DNA from: Aquibacillus koreensis
Lineage (GTDB): Bacteria; Bacillota; Bacilli; Bacillales; Amphibacillaceae
Length of the DNA stretch: 40,452 bases
Direction: 5' to 3'
Assembly (NCBI RefSeq): GCF_025154055.1
Contig: NZ_JAOALK010000054.1
Location: 1 to 40,452 of the forward strand
Under the pieces are notes generated by a model. That model was not told where the DNA came from, did not search any database, and saw only the letters and a program-made list of their open reading frames with translations. Below, in pieces: positions 1 to 8,634 of the stretch; within the stretch, counting starts at the first letter, position 1, and the number at the start of each line of letters is the position of its first letter. The translations under genes and the position numbers were made by a program.

Positions 1-95
1 CTGCGAGACAGGCGAGACCCTGCAGGAGCGAAGCGACGAAGCGGCTCGGCGCTCGCCCCACGGAAAGCGGAGTGTATTTCCGGAACGGTAGAGCA
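1..95 (+). repeat. Dispersed GC-rich palindromic repeat, partial copy
   Basis: This stretch is much richer in G and C than its surroundings. It contains CCCCACGGAAAGCGGAGTGT followed by CCGGAACGG. The same CCCCACGGAAAGC ends the window at 40440-40452, and the matching complementary arm begins near 40148. It appears to be the right-hand end of a dispersed palindromic repeat whose left part lies outside the window. No coding potential is evident. Confidence 0.6.
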
Positions 96-156
96 GTATT
101 ATCATCTTTAATTACTGCACAGTATGGATCAACTACACAGTATTAATTGCTTACTA

Positions 157-191
157 TAAAAAAGCCAGAAGTGTATTCTTCTGGCTTTTTG
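157..191 (+). terminator. Rho-independent terminator of a gene left of the window
   Basis: The arms AAAAAAGCCAGAAG and CTTCTGGCTTTTT flank a short loop and run into a T tract. The hairpin probably ends transcription of a gene lying left of the window. Nothing between it and the window start looks coding. Confidence 0.75.
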
Positions 192-261
192 TGTGCTTAA
201 ATCATGAACGCTCTAATGTATGCATAGTATTAGGTATATATAATACAGAGGAGTGAAAGAT

Positions 262-489
262 ATGAAACAGTATGCCTTATTACGGATTTTATTAGCCTGT
301 TTTCTACTCTATCTCGCTTGGCCTGCAATTAACGGAGAAGTAACAAAAGCATCATCTGTTTTTTGGGCAGGATGGCTTACTTCTTTTATATTAGTAGTGG
401 GTTCTAACTTAGCAACACTATTAAAAATGACCAAGCCACCAGCAATGGAACAAGAAAATAAAAAACAATATCAATTTGGAAAAAATTGA
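262..489 (+). CDS. Small two-helix membrane protein, unknown function
   Basis: A 75-residue protein with two hydrophobic segments, roughly residues 5-24 and 33-56, and a short polar tail rich in Lys, Asn and Gln. I chose the ATG at 262 because AGAGGAG sits about nine bases upstream; the ORF also opens at a GTG at 253, but that start would overlap the ribosome binding site. It precedes ytoI by 75 bases on the same strand and could be co-transcribed with it. I do not recognise the family. A small integral membrane protein is all that can be claimed. Confidence 0.6.
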   Translation: MKQYALLRILLACFLLYLAWPAINGEVTKASSVFWAGWLTSFILVVGSNLATLLKMTKPPAMEQENKKQYQFGKN

Positions 490-564
490 TACAATCCTTC
501 CACATCTGTATAATAACAATAGGGGATAATTAATTAGTACAGATGGAAAGATTGGTGAGAGGCT

Positions 565-1878
565 TTGGCTACCAAACATGAACAGATATTAAATTTTATT
601 GAATCACTTAAAGTTGGAAACAAAATATCAGTTAGACAAATTGCAAAAGAACTGAATGTAAGTGAAGGAACAGCTTATCGAGCGATTAAAGAAGCGGAGA
701 ACCAAGGGCTTGTTAGTACGATTGAACGAGTTGGGACAATCCGAATTGAACGAAAGAAAAAAGAGAACTTTGAACATCTAACTTTTGCTGAAATTGTTAG
801 TATTGTAGATGGACAGGTCCTTGGTGGTAGAGAAGGATTATATAAAACGTTAAATAAGTTTGTTATTGGAGCAATGAAATTAGATGCCATGATGCGTTAT
901 ACAGAAAAAGATTCGTTGCTAATTGTTGGAAATAGGGTAGAAGCACATGAGCTTGCAATTAAAGAAGGAGCGGCTGTTCTTATTACAGGTGGCTTTGATA
1001 CGGAAGACCAAGTCAAACGTTTAGCTGATGAAAAGAAACTACCAATCATTTCTACAAGCTATGATACGTTTACAGTTGCAGCAATGATTAATAGGGCAAT
1101 CTATGATCAATTGATCAAAAAAGAGATTGTACTAATTGGCGATATCTTCATCCCATATGATCATACTTTTTTTCTAACAACGAAAGATCAATTAACGAAG
1201 TGGTATGAATTTAATGAACAAACAACGCATAGTCGATATCCTGTAGTAGACGAAAATAACCGGGTAGTTGGAATGGTTACTTCAAAGGATATTATTGGGA
1301 AAGATAAGCTCGTCTCTATTGATAAAGTAATGACAAAAAATCCAATGACAGTTTTAAAAGAAACATCTCTAGCCTATGCTGCGCACATGATGGTTTGGGA
1401 AGGAATAGAAATTATGCCTGTTGTTGATAATCACAATAAACTGGTAGGACTTATTTCAAGACAGGATGTATTAAAAGCATTGCAGCATATTCAACGCCAA
1501 CCACAAGTTGGAGAAACAATTGATGATATTGTTACAAGCAGGTTAGAAGTATTATCTGATGACAATCAAAACATGGTTTTTCGCTCAGATGTAACGCCGC
1601 AAATGACAAATCAATTAGGAACATTATCATATGGTGTATTAGTTTCTTTTGTAACTGAAGCAGGAGGTAGAGTCTTAAGACAATATAAAAAGGGAGATCT
1701 TGTGGTGGAAAATCTGTCCGTGTACTTTTTGAAGCCAGTACAATTAGAAAGTGTGTTAGAAATTAAATCAAGAATACTAGAAGTCGGACGTAAATCTGCA
1801 AAAGTAGACGTGGAAGTTTTTCATGATAAAGATCTTGTAGGAAAAGCTGTGCTGATGGGACAACTCATTGACCGTTAA
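565..1878 (+). CDS. ytoI: YtoI-like protein: HTH, DRTGG, CBS pair and hotdog domains
   Basis: This 437-residue protein matches the YtoI architecture. An N-terminal winged helix-turn-helix (about residues 1-60) includes VSEGTAYRAIKEAE as the recognition region. A DRTGG-type domain follows (about 68-180, with LITGGFDT), then two CBS domains (about 190-310, with MTKNPMTVLKETSLAYAAHM), then a C-terminal hotdog/MaoC-like domain (about 330-437). CBS pairs usually bind adenine nucleotides, so a ligand-responsive regulator is likely; its target is unknown. The start is TTG at 565, with GGTGAGAGG just upstream. In B. subtilis the gene also lies beside ytpI and nrnA, which supports the name. Confidence 0.85.
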   Translation: MATKHEQILNFIESLKVGNKISVRQIAKELNVSEGTAYRAIKEAENQGLVSTIERVGTIRIERKKKENFEHLTFAEIVSIVDGQVLGGREGLYKTLNKFVIGAMKLDAMMRYTEKDSLLIVGNRVEAHELAIKEGAAVLITGGFDTEDQVKRLADEKKLPIISTSYDTFTVAAMINRAIYDQLIKKEIVLIGDIFIPYDHTFFLTTKDQLTKWYEFNEQTTHSRYPVVDENNRVVGMVTSKDIIGKDKLVSIDKVMTKNPMTVLKETSLAYAAHMMVWEGIEIMPVVDNHNKLVGLISRQDVLKALQHIQRQPQVGETIDDIVTSRLEVLSDDNQNMVFRSDVTPQMTNQLGTLSYGVLVSFVTEAGGRVLRQYKKGDLVVENLSVYFLKPVQLESVLEIKSRILEVGRKSAKVDVEVFHDKDLVGKAVLMGQLIDR

Positions 1879-1994
1879 CCTCCATTTAAGCTAGCCATTA
1901 CAAAGTCCATGATCGTTCAGGTTAATTCTATTTATTATCTATAACAAAACCTAGCAATTACATACACTTTCCTTTAGTATTATAGTAACAAATA

Positions 1995-2030
1995 AAAAGG
2001 GAACACCCATGGTTATGATTGTTCCCTTTT
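1995..2030 (-). terminator. Terminator shared by convergent ytoI and ytpI
   Basis: The arms AAAAGGGAACA and TGTTCCCTTTT enclose a 14-base loop. On the minus strand the hairpin runs into TTTTTATT; on the plus strand it is followed by CTTTATTT, so it may serve both directions. It overlaps the last codons of ytpI. Confidence 0.7.
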
Positions 2031-2306
2031 CTTTATTTCATTGGCGTAGTGTTTTGTTCGTTTAAATCCACTAATGATTTGGGCAACACCTAGGATGACA
2101 AAAACAATCGTTACATATAAAGCAAATTTAGTTTCATAAAACAGATATTGATTAATTCCAAAAAAGCTAATAAATACACCGAGTGAAATTTTTGCTTTTG
2201 CATTTAAGTAAACTTGTTGTAACATATCTTTACTTCGTATGATCGTCACTTTATAGTACACATATAAAATTAATGAAACTACAATTACAATTGGGAAAAT
2301 AATCAT
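2013..2306 (-). CDS. ytpI: YtpI family small membrane protein
   Basis: A 97-residue protein with three likely membrane helices: residues 2-20, about 42-60 and about 63-82. It ends in a basic tail. Size, orientation and position between ytoI and nrnA match B. subtilis YtpI, a family of unknown function. The minus-strand start has AGGAG about eight bases upstream. It reads away from nrnA, so the two share a short divergent control region. The family call rests on synteny and topology rather than on a diagnostic motif. Confidence 0.75.
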   Translation of the reverse strand: MIIFPIVIVVSLILYVYYKVTIIRSKDMLQQVYLNAKAKISLGVFISFFGINQYLFYETKFALYVTIVFVILGVAQIISGFKRTKHYANEIKKREQS

Positions 2307-2420
2307 ATGATTTGCTCCTAACTATCTAGTCTTTCTCCATTGTAGCTTTTTTTTAATAGATTTGCTAGGTATGTGAATGTAAGATTGAATAGGCAAATGA
2401 TTGAAGGAGTGTTGGTACGA

Positions 2421-3377
2421 ATGCAATACACAAAAGAGATACAAGAGATAATAAATAAAATACGTGAATATCAAACGATCATTATTCACCGCCATGTTCG
2501 GCCAGACCCTGATGCGTATGGTTCGCAAGTGGGATTGGCAGAAATTATAAAGCATTCTTTTGCAGAGAAAAGTGTATTCGTTGTTGGCGATGAAGATATA
2601 TCTTTATCCTTTTTTGCGAAAATGGATGAAGTTGAAGATGAAGTGTATCGAGACGCTTTGGTTATCGTGTGTGATACAGCTAACCAAGCTCGTATAGCTG
2701 ATGAACGTTACAGTACTGGAAAAGAGTTAATCAAAATTGACCATCACCCAAGTGTTGACCCATATGGTGATATTGCATGGGTAAATACAGAAGCAAGTTC
2801 TACTAGTGAGATGATCTATGAATTATTTATGCATGCAAAAGAATCAGGTTTCAAGTGCAATGATCGAGCAGCAAGTTTATTATATGCAGGTATTGTTGGA
2901 GATACTGGAAGGTTTTTATTTCCCAGTTCCACGGAAAAAACTTTTTTGTATGCATCAGATCTGGTTACCTATAATTTTGACCGAACTGCATTATATGACT
3001 CTATGTATAAAACAAAAATGAATGTTGCTCGTTTAAAAGGATATATATTACAGAATTTCCATGTGTCAGAATCTGGTGTAAGTTCGATAAAGATTACGAT
3101 GGAAAAACTAGAGGAATTCGGATTAACATCATCGGAAACGAGTTCAATCGTTGGGATTTTAGGTGATATCGAAGGAATACGTGCTTGGGTAATTTTTGTT
3201 GAGGAAGAGGACTTAATCCGCGTTCGTTTGCGATCAAAGGGTCCAGTAATTAATGATATTGCTGCTAAGTATAATGGAGGAGGACATCCACTGGCTTCTG
3301 GTGCAACCATCTATAACTGGGACGAAGCTGAGGCTGTCATTAAAGACTTAGAAGAAGCATGTGCAAATAATCAATAA
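2421..3377 (+). CDS. nrnA: Oligoribonuclease/pAp phosphatase NrnA (DHH family)
   Basis: NrnA degrades very short RNAs and dephosphorylates 3'-phosphoadenosine 5'-phosphate, in place of the Orn of proteobacteria. The 318-residue protein has all the DHH/DHHA1 landmarks: HRHVRPDPDAYGSQ near the N-terminus, VCDTAN, the DHH signature in KIDHHPSVDP, and the C-terminal GGGHPLASGA of the substrate-binding domain. I start it at the ATG at 2421, giving MQYTKEIQEI as in homologues; GAAGGAG lies 11 bases upstream. An in-frame extension back to 2373 has no ribosome binding site. Position between ytpI and ytrI/ytrH is as in B. subtilis. Confidence 0.95.
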   Translation: MQYTKEIQEIINKIREYQTIIIHRHVRPDPDAYGSQVGLAEIIKHSFAEKSVFVVGDEDISLSFFAKMDEVEDEVYRDALVIVCDTANQARIADERYSTGKELIKIDHHPSVDPYGDIAWVNTEASSTSEMIYELFMHAKESGFKCNDRAASLLYAGIVGDTGRFLFPSSTEKTFLYASDLVTYNFDRTALYDSMYKTKMNVARLKGYILQNFHVSESGVSSIKITMEKLEEFGLTSSETSSIVGILGDIEGIRAWVIFVEEEDLIRVRLRSKGPVINDIAAKYNGGGHPLASGATIYNWDEAEAVIKDLEEACANNQ

Positions 3378-3398
3378 TGATATAGTAACAACAAAAAC

Positions 3399-3427
3399 AG
3401 GACTACCTCGATTCAATTGGTAGTCCT
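3399..3427 (-). terminator. Terminator of the small minus-strand gene
   Basis: The arms AGGACTACC and GGTAGTCCT flank an 11-base loop. Read on the minus strand, GTTTTTGTT follows, so it mainly serves the gene ending at 3450. The T tract on the plus strand is poor, though it may also help end nrnA transcription. Confidence 0.6.
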
Positions 3428-3449
3428 TCGTAATGTGATCTGAAGCAAG

Positions 3450-3635
3450 TTAGGGTCTTTGAGGTATAAACCAACATCCATGTTCCGACTCATCACACAC
3501 AACAGTGAAATCCAATTTTGAAATTTCACGTTTCATCATTTGAATTATTTCATCGGATTCTGCATACGCATTGTATCCATTTGTAAGTCGATCTAACTTT
3601 TCTTTTACGATAAGGCTACGGCTCATAATGAACAT
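3450..3635 (-). CDS. Small conserved protein, possibly YtzJ-like
   Basis: A 61-residue soluble protein, from MFIMSRSLIVKEK to CWFIPQRP, with no membrane segment. It has its own terminator at its 3' end and a plausible promoter upstream, which argues for a real gene. AAGGGTG lies about ten bases before the chosen ATG; a GTG at 3647 is an in-frame alternative. B. subtilis has a small gene (ytzJ) in this neighbourhood as I recall, but I cannot confirm the match by eye. The function is unknown. Confidence 0.6.
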   Translation of the reverse strand: MFIMSRSLIVKEKLDRLTNGYNAYAESDEIIQMMKREISKLDFTVVCDESEHGCWFIPQRP

Positions 3636-3659
3636 GATCAACCACACCCTTCTATTCGG

Positions 3660-3687
3660 ATTTTACACTGTCTACATCTATAGACAA
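3660..3687 (-). promoter_or_regulatory. Promoter with embedded palindrome before the small gene
   Basis: On the minus strand TTGTCT and TAAAAT are separated by 16 bases, a reasonable sigma-A promoter. The perfect 6-6-6 palindrome TGTCTACATCTATAGACA (3669-3686) overlaps the -35 box and spacer, a position typical of a repressor operator. The regulator is unknown. Confidence 0.4.
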
Positions 3688-3777
3688 ACAAAAGCCTAAT
3701 GATATCTTATTATAATTATATTAAAGAAAAGAAGGATTGACCTAAGAAATTGAAAAAATTCAAAAAAAGTTCATGCT

Positions 3778-4284
3778 TTAATTTGCCAGTTTGAGCTCCA
3801 CATTAATTACTAGACGTTGTGATATGATAAATAGGTTTTTCACGACAGCTTGATACGAAAAGTTATCTTCATGTAATGTTTTGTTTTCAATCGCTGCAGT
3901 TAAGAGTTGATAGTTTTCAGATAAGCTATTCGTACTTTGGCCAATGACATGATTTATTTCGTCTAGTATTTTTTGCTCTAATGTATGAACGATAAGTCGG
4001 TCGAGTTTTAATTGTTTTTCATTTTCTATACTTATCTCGATCTCTTCAACCGTTATTTCTTTTTTTGATTGTTCATCAAGTTTATTTTTACTTTCTTCAA
4101 GCGCCTCATAATTTCGCTGTAACGTATTGAGTTCAGATCTAAGACTTAAATTGTCTTCTATCCATCTTTCTTGGAATTGACCATACATATAGAGGAAAAT
4201 CGCAAAGGAAATAATAGCACCAATAAATGCTCCCGCTAAAAAACGTTGCCAGCCCGCCCGTTTATAGTAAGGAGGTATGTGCAT
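3778..4284 (-). CDS. ytrI: Sporulation membrane protein YtrI
   Basis: A 168-residue membrane-anchored protein. The start MHIPPYYKRAGWQRF is the YtrI signature. A single transmembrane helix follows (about residues 18-36), then a predicted coiled coil rich in Glu, Lys and Leu (about 40-100), and a mixed C-terminal domain. AGGAGGAGAT precedes the ATG. The start overlaps the ytrH stop by one base (TAATG), so translation is probably coupled. In B. subtilis the ytrH-ytrI pair belongs to the sigma-E sporulation regulon and its loss impairs sporulation. Confidence 0.9.
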   Translation of the reverse strand: MHIPPYYKRAGWQRFLAGAFIGAIISFAIFLYMYGQFQERWIEDNLSLRSELNTLQRNYEALEESKNKLDEQSKKEITVEEIEISIENEKQLKLDRLIVHTLEQKILDEINHVIGQSTNSLSENYQLLTAAIENKTLHEDNFSYQAVVKNLFIISQRLVINVELKLAN

Positions 4285-4616
4285 TACTCGATCTCCTCCT
4301 GTGTTAACCATTCAATGACCATGAGTGAAGTCTGCACACCACCCATTGCTGTAACGATCAGTAAAATTTGTTTTAACATATCTAAAGTTGATCCTTCAAA
4401 AATTCCTTTTTCAAAATTTGAAATGGCGTCAAATGTTCCTCCGATTGCAGCTACAATGGCCCATATTCTTAAACTTTTCGCAATGCGTCCCATAAGTGTT
4501 AGTGGTGGTTCTCCCGTAGCAAAAGCACCTATGCTGCCTATTAATGAGCCTCCCATGATAACTCCTAATGCTATAAAATAACATTGAATCATAGAGGAAA
4601 TAAATCTTTCTTCCAT
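4284..4616 (-). CDS. ytrH: Sporulation membrane protein YtrH
   Basis: A 110-residue hydrophobic protein with about three membrane segments (residues 12-35, 42-60 and 80-102), typical of YtrH. AAAAAGGAGAGG lies just upstream of the ATG at 4616; an in-frame extension to 4682 lacks a ribosome binding site. It is the first gene of a two-gene unit with ytrI, reading away from dnaE. Upstream I see CATAATGAT, which resembles a sigma-E -10 element, but no convincing -35 partner, so sigma-E control here rests on what is known from B. subtilis. Confidence 0.9.
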   Translation of the reverse strand: MEERFISSMIQCYFIALGVIMGGSLIGSIGAFATGEPPLTLMGRIAKSLRIWAIVAAIGGTFDAISNFEKGIFEGSTLDMLKQILLIVTAMGGVQTSLMVIEWLTQEEIE

Positions 4617-4783
4617 ATTTCCCTCTCCTTTTTGGTCTACTATCATTATGGTAGATCGAATGAGAAAAACAAAGGCTTTCACCTGTTAAGGCAAGCCGTT
4701 TAATACGAATAACATATACCTTGCCATTGGATCCTTCACTCCTTTAAATTTATGAAAGGAATGGACAAGATATGTTAATGATT

Positions 4784-4810
4784 TTGATTGTATAGTCCTT
4801 CCGTTATAAT
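4784..4810 (+). promoter_or_regulatory. Probable sigma-A promoter of dnaE
   Basis: A perfect TATAAT (4805-4810) lies about 110 bases before dnaE. The -35 element is either TTTTGA with a 17-base spacer or TTGATT with a 15-base spacer. The rest of the ytrH-dnaE gap (4617-4917) holds a weak GGCAAG/CTTGCC inverted repeat and nothing else notable. Confidence 0.45.
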
Positions 4811-4917
4811 AGAAGTTAAGAAAGTTTAATGATCATGGAAGAATTAGGTGTAAAGACCATATGCTGGCTTAGGACCTTAACATAAGTAACGAACTAGATT
4901 ATTAAGGTGGGAAAATA

Positions 4918-7900
4918 ATGACCTATGCTCACTTACAGGTAAGAAGTGGATTTAGTATTATGCAAAGTACAATTCAAATAGAGCGATTGGTTAAAAGTGC
5001 AAAGGAATTAGGTTTTCGTTCCATTGCATTAACAGATGAAAATGTGATGTATGGAGCTATTTCCTTTTACGAGGCTTGTTATAAAGCAGGAATCAAACCA
5101 ATAATTGGGATGACGATTGACGTCGAAGTAGTAAGTGGAGAAATGCACACATGTATTGTGTTAGCGAAAAACATAGACGGATATCGTGATTTGTTACAGT
5201 TGAGTTCCCATATCCAGTTACAAGAGCAAAAGCGAATGCATCAAAATGATTTAGAGTTCTACACTTCGAACCTCGTTGTTATTCTTCCTATGCGTACTCA
5301 TTTACTTGATCTCTTGTCAAACGATCGTGATCAAGAGGCAAATGCATACATAGAAGACTGGAAAAAGGTTGTACAAGTAGATAGTTTTTATTTAGGAATT
5401 GATCAAAATCAACTATCAATGCAATCTAGAATCGAAGCATTTTGCATGAACCAGGGATTGCAAGGAGTAGCTATAAGTGATGTTAGGTTTTTACATGAGG
5501 CTGACTTAGCTGCTTTCACTTGCTTACAAGCAATAAATGAAGGAAGAAAATGGAGCCAGGATGAAGAGAGTGGCGTTTCTAGCAACCATTTATATAGTAA
5601 ACAAGAATTACAAACTAGATTCGGATCATGGCCTTCTTTACTACAAAAGACCAGTGACATTGTCGAGCAATGTAACGTGAAATTAGAGCTACACACACAG
5701 ATGCTACCAAAGTATCAAGTTCCTGAAAATGAGACTTCCGCAACCTACTTAAGAAAACTGTGTATGGAGTCTTTGCCTGCGAAATACAAGCAAATGACAC
5801 CGGAGATCAATAATCGTCTTGATTATGAATTAAAAGTGCTACAAGAGATGCAATTTAGCGATTATTTTCTTATTGTTTGGGACTTCATCCGTTTTGCTAG
5901 AAAAGAAGGTATTATGGTCGGTCCTGGGAGGGGATCGGCAGCAGGCTCTTTAGTAGCCTATTTATTAGATATTACAAATGTGGATCCAATTCAGTATAAG
6001 CTTCTATTTGAACGTTTTTTAAATCCAGAGCGCGTGACGATGCCAGATATCGACATCGACTTTTCAGATGCGCGTCGAGACGAAGTGATTGCGTATGTAA
6101 GAAACAAATATGGAATAGATCATGTTGCACAAATTATTACGTTTGGAACTTTTGCTACAAGGTCTGTTTTGCGTGAGTTATTTAAGGTAATGGACATCGA
6201 TGATCAAGACGCTTCTTTTATTTTGAAGGAGATTCCTGCACAAGGTTCAGGCTCTGTTGTTACGAGTGTCAAAGCGTCAAAAGAGCTTACGGAATACGTG
6301 AAACAGTCGGAAAAATTACAAATGTTGTTTAAGATTGCTACAAAGTTGGAGGGTTTACCAAGACATATTTCCACCCACGCAGCTGGTGTCGTCATAAGTG
6401 AACAGCCATTAGTTGAACATGTGCCCCTAACTACATCACATGGTGGCTACTTAACGCAGTATGCCATGAAAGAATTAGAAACAATTGGCTTACTCAAAAT
6501 AGATTTCCTAGGTCTTCGAAACTTAACGTTATTAGAAAGAATAGTGGCAACGATTGAAAGAAAAGAGAAGAAAGTCATTGACTTAGATGCTATTCCATTA
6601 CAGGATCCAAGAACCTTTTCGCTTTTACAAAAGGGAAAAACAAACGGTGTATTCCAATTGGAGTCGCAAGGGATGAAAAATGTATTGAAAAAGTTAATGC
6701 CAAATCATTTTGAAGATGTGGTTGCTGTCAATGCTTTGTATCGACCAGGTCCAATGGAATATATCCCTGTGTATATAAAAAGGAAGCACAAGGAAGAACC
6801 CGTTAGTTACCCACATGGTGATTTACAACCAATTTTAAAGCAAACCTATGGTGTCCTTGTTTATCAAGAACAAATCATGCAAATTGCCAATAAGGTGGCT
6901 GGTTTCACATTAGGACAAGCAGATTTATTAAGAAGAGCAATAAGTAAAAAACAAAAAGCAGTCATGGAGGAAGAAAGAGAACATTTTATTTCTGGATGCA
7001 TGAAAAATGGCTATCAGCGAAAAGTTGCGGAAGAGCTATTTGAATGGATTGTTCGGTTTTCAAACTATGGGTTCAACCGAAGTCATGCAGTTGCGTATAG
7101 TATGATTTCCTATCAGTTGGCTTACTTGAAGGCACATTATCCTACGCATTTTTTGGCAGAAATATTAAGCTCAATTTCAGGTCAACATGACAAGATACGA
7201 GCTTATTTAAAAGAAGCAAATGAATTGCAAATTAATATCTTACCTCCTTCGATCAATAAAAGCTTTGGGAAGTTTACGGTCGAGAAAAATGCAATAAGAA
7301 TGGGTCTTCTTTCTATTAAAGGTATTGGGCACCAAGTGATAAAAGAAATAATACAGGTGCGAAAAGATGGACCATTTAAGCACTTATTTGATTTTTGCTT
7401 ACGTGTGCCACTGAACATTATCAATCGACAAATAATTGAGGTACTAATTTTAGTAGGTGCTTTTGATGATACGAATCCTAATCGTGCTAGTTTGTTGGCA
7501 AGTCTAGATTCAGCTATGGAGCAAGGAGAATTATTCAAAGAGTTCGATGATCAACCCTCCTTTTTTCAAAAAGATATTGAACTAGATGTATCCTATAATG
7601 AAACAGATCCTTTTCCTCAAATGAAGCAATTAACGTTAGAAAAAGAATTACTTGGCATGTATGTTTCTAGTCATCCACTAGCAGAGCATCGAAAAACATT
7701 ACGAGAAAATGGTTATCTTAGCTTAATGGAAATACAAAAGCATGTAGGAAAACAAAATATGTTGACTAGTGGAGTAGTACAAGAGATAAAGACAATTCGC
7801 ACGAAACGTGGCGAAGGAATGGCATTTGTAAGTTTTTCTGATGAAACAGATGAAATGGATGCCGTATTATTTCCAGATGTATTTAGACAAGTAAAGCCAT

Positions 7901-8268
7901 GGATGAAAGATGGAATGTTAGTATGTATGAAGGGGAAGGTAGAAGTTAGAAATAACAGAACGCAGCTTCTTATCGCTGAACTTACTCCTTTTCAAGATGC
8001 CAATCTGGAAAATAAAGTGGAAACAAGAATCTTTATCAAACTAACAGAAGAAAATAGTAAAATGGGATTACAACAAATAAGACAGGTTGCAGAAGAGAAT
8101 CCTGGTACGGTTCCGATCATCGTATATGATGAACATACAAAGAAAACCTATCAGCTAGCAAGTGACTATTATATTCATCGTTCTAAAACAGCAATTACTG
8201 CTTTAGAAAATATCTTTGGATCTAAACAAGTAGTTCTAAAAAATGTAACAGATCATAAACATGGATGA
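4918..8268 (+). CDS. dnaE: DNA polymerase III alpha subunit DnaE
   Basis: DnaE is the second replicative polymerase of Firmicutes; in B. subtilis it extends RNA primers before handing over to PolC. The 1116-residue length is normal for the family. Domains in order: PHP (about 1-210), the C-family palm and fingers, with GPGRGSAAGSLVAYL and the catalytic aspartates in PDIDIDF (residues 376-382), the thumb and fingers region with FSNYGFNRSHAVAYS, helix-hairpin-helix (GLLSIKGIG), and a C-terminal OB fold. AAGGTGGG precedes the ATG. Odd point: the PHP motif, usually HxHxxS, reads HLQVRSGFS, so one metal-binding His is Arg. In B. subtilis a malic enzyme gene follows; here a GntR regulator does. Confidence 0.97.
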   Translation: MTYAHLQVRSGFSIMQSTIQIERLVKSAKELGFRSIALTDENVMYGAISFYEACYKAGIKPIIGMTIDVEVVSGEMHTCIVLAKNIDGYRDLLQLSSHIQLQEQKRMHQNDLEFYTSNLVVILPMRTHLLDLLSNDRDQEANAYIEDWKKVVQVDSFYLGIDQNQLSMQSRIEAFCMNQGLQGVAISDVRFLHEADLAAFTCLQAINEGRKWSQDEESGVSSNHLYSKQELQTRFGSWPSLLQKTSDIVEQCNVKLELHTQMLPKYQVPENETSATYLRKLCMESLPAKYKQMTPEINNRLDYELKVLQEMQFSDYFLIVWDFIRFARKEGIMVGPGRGSAAGSLVAYLLDITNVDPIQYKLLFERFLNPERVTMPDIDIDFSDARRDEVIAYVRNKYGIDHVAQIITFGTFATRSVLRELFKVMDIDDQDASFILKEIPAQGSGSVVTSVKASKELTEYVKQSEKLQMLFKIATKLEGLPRHISTHAAGVVISEQPLVEHVPLTTSHGGYLTQYAMKELETIGLLKIDFLGLRNLTLLERIVATIERKEKKVIDLDAIPLQDPRTFSLLQKGKTNGVFQLESQGMKNVLKKLMPNHFEDVVAVNALYRPGPMEYIPVYIKRKHKEEPVSYPHGDLQPILKQTYGVLVYQEQIMQIANKVAGFTLGQADLLRRAISKKQKAVMEEEREHFISGCMKNGYQRKVAEELFEWIVRFSNYGFNRSHAVAYSMISYQLAYLKAHYPTHFLAEILSSISGQHDKIRAYLKEANELQINILPPSINKSFGKFTVEKNAIRMGLLSIKGIGHQVIKEIIQVRKDGPFKHLFDFCLRVPLNIINRQIIEVLILVGAFDDTNPNRASLLASLDSAMEQGELFKEFDDQPSFFQKDIELDVSYNETDPFPQMKQLTLEKELLGMYVSSHPLAEHRKTLRENGYLSLMEIQKHVGKQNMLTSGVVQEIKTIRTKRGEGMAFVSFSDETDEMDAVLFPDVFRQVKPWMKDGMLVCMKGKVEVRNNRTQLLIAELTPFQDANLENKVETRIFIKLTEENSKMGLQQIRQVAEENPGTVPIIVYDEHTKKTYQLASDYYIHRSKTAITALENIFGSKQVVLKNVTDHKHG

Positions 8269-8300
8269 GCAACGTATTTTGATAATACGTTGCTTTCTTT
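8268..8300 (+). terminator. dnaE terminator
   Basis: The 11-base arms AGCAACGTATT and AATACGTTGCT flank a TTGA loop and are followed by TTCTTT. The hairpin begins at the dnaE stop codon. Confidence 0.8.
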
Positions 8301-8396
8301 ATTAGTGTAAAGGGATTTAGATAGGGGCTACTATAATAAAGAAACAATAAACAGGATAAATGATTTTTACTAGAAAAGGGATTATGTTGTCTATGC

Positions 8397-8424
8397 TTTA
8401 CACGACTTTTTCATCTGTTATAAT
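8397..8424 (+). promoter_or_regulatory. Sigma-A promoter of the FadR-type regulator and accDA
   Basis: TTTACA (8397-8402) and TATAAT (8419-8424) are 16 bases apart. Transcription would start near 8431, immediately before the TGGTCTGACCA palindrome. It probably drives the regulator and, by read-through, accD-accA, since no terminator separates them. Confidence 0.65.
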
Positions 8425-8436
8425 GTAATAGTTAAG

Positions 8437-8447
8437 TGGTCTGACCA
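8437..8447 (+). promoter_or_regulatory. FadR/GntR-type operator TGGTCTGACCA
   Basis: A perfect 11-bp palindrome, TGGTC-T-GACCA. GntR-family FadR proteins bind TGGTnnnACCA-like sites, and the E. coli FadR site core is TGGTCCGAC. It lies just downstream of the -10 box of the gene encoding a GntR/FadR-type protein, so autorepression is the simplest reading. Confidence 0.6.
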
Positions 8448-8634
8448 ATATAAAGTGAAAAATAGTTTTGCTATTATTTTAATTTTACGTTAAGAAGGAC
8501 TAAGTTTTATGTGAACAAGTTTATTCGGTGTGGTTATAAGTCTAAGAATAAGGGTCTTGGTTATCCCTTTATGGACGAACACATTAGCAAAAGGGCGAGC
8601 GAATGCGTGTTTCTCTAACAATTGGTAACGAATA
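8448..8634 (+). other. Long untranslated leader of the GntR regulator
   Basis: About 190 bases separate the operator from the first possible start codon. I see a short hairpin, ATAAGGG with CCCTTTAT, near 8550-8573. I also see a 15-codon reading frame starting at the ATG near 8572 (MDEHISKRASECVFL) that has no good ribosome binding site. No known riboswitch class is recognisable. Confidence 0.35.

Noticed and set aside
239-244. TATAAT before the first small gene as its promoter
   Set aside because: It is directly followed by the ribosome binding site, so transcription would begin too late.
6204-7538. Minus-strand ORFs inside dnaE
   Set aside because: They are shadows of the highly supported plus-strand gene and show no ribosome binding sites or recognisable products.
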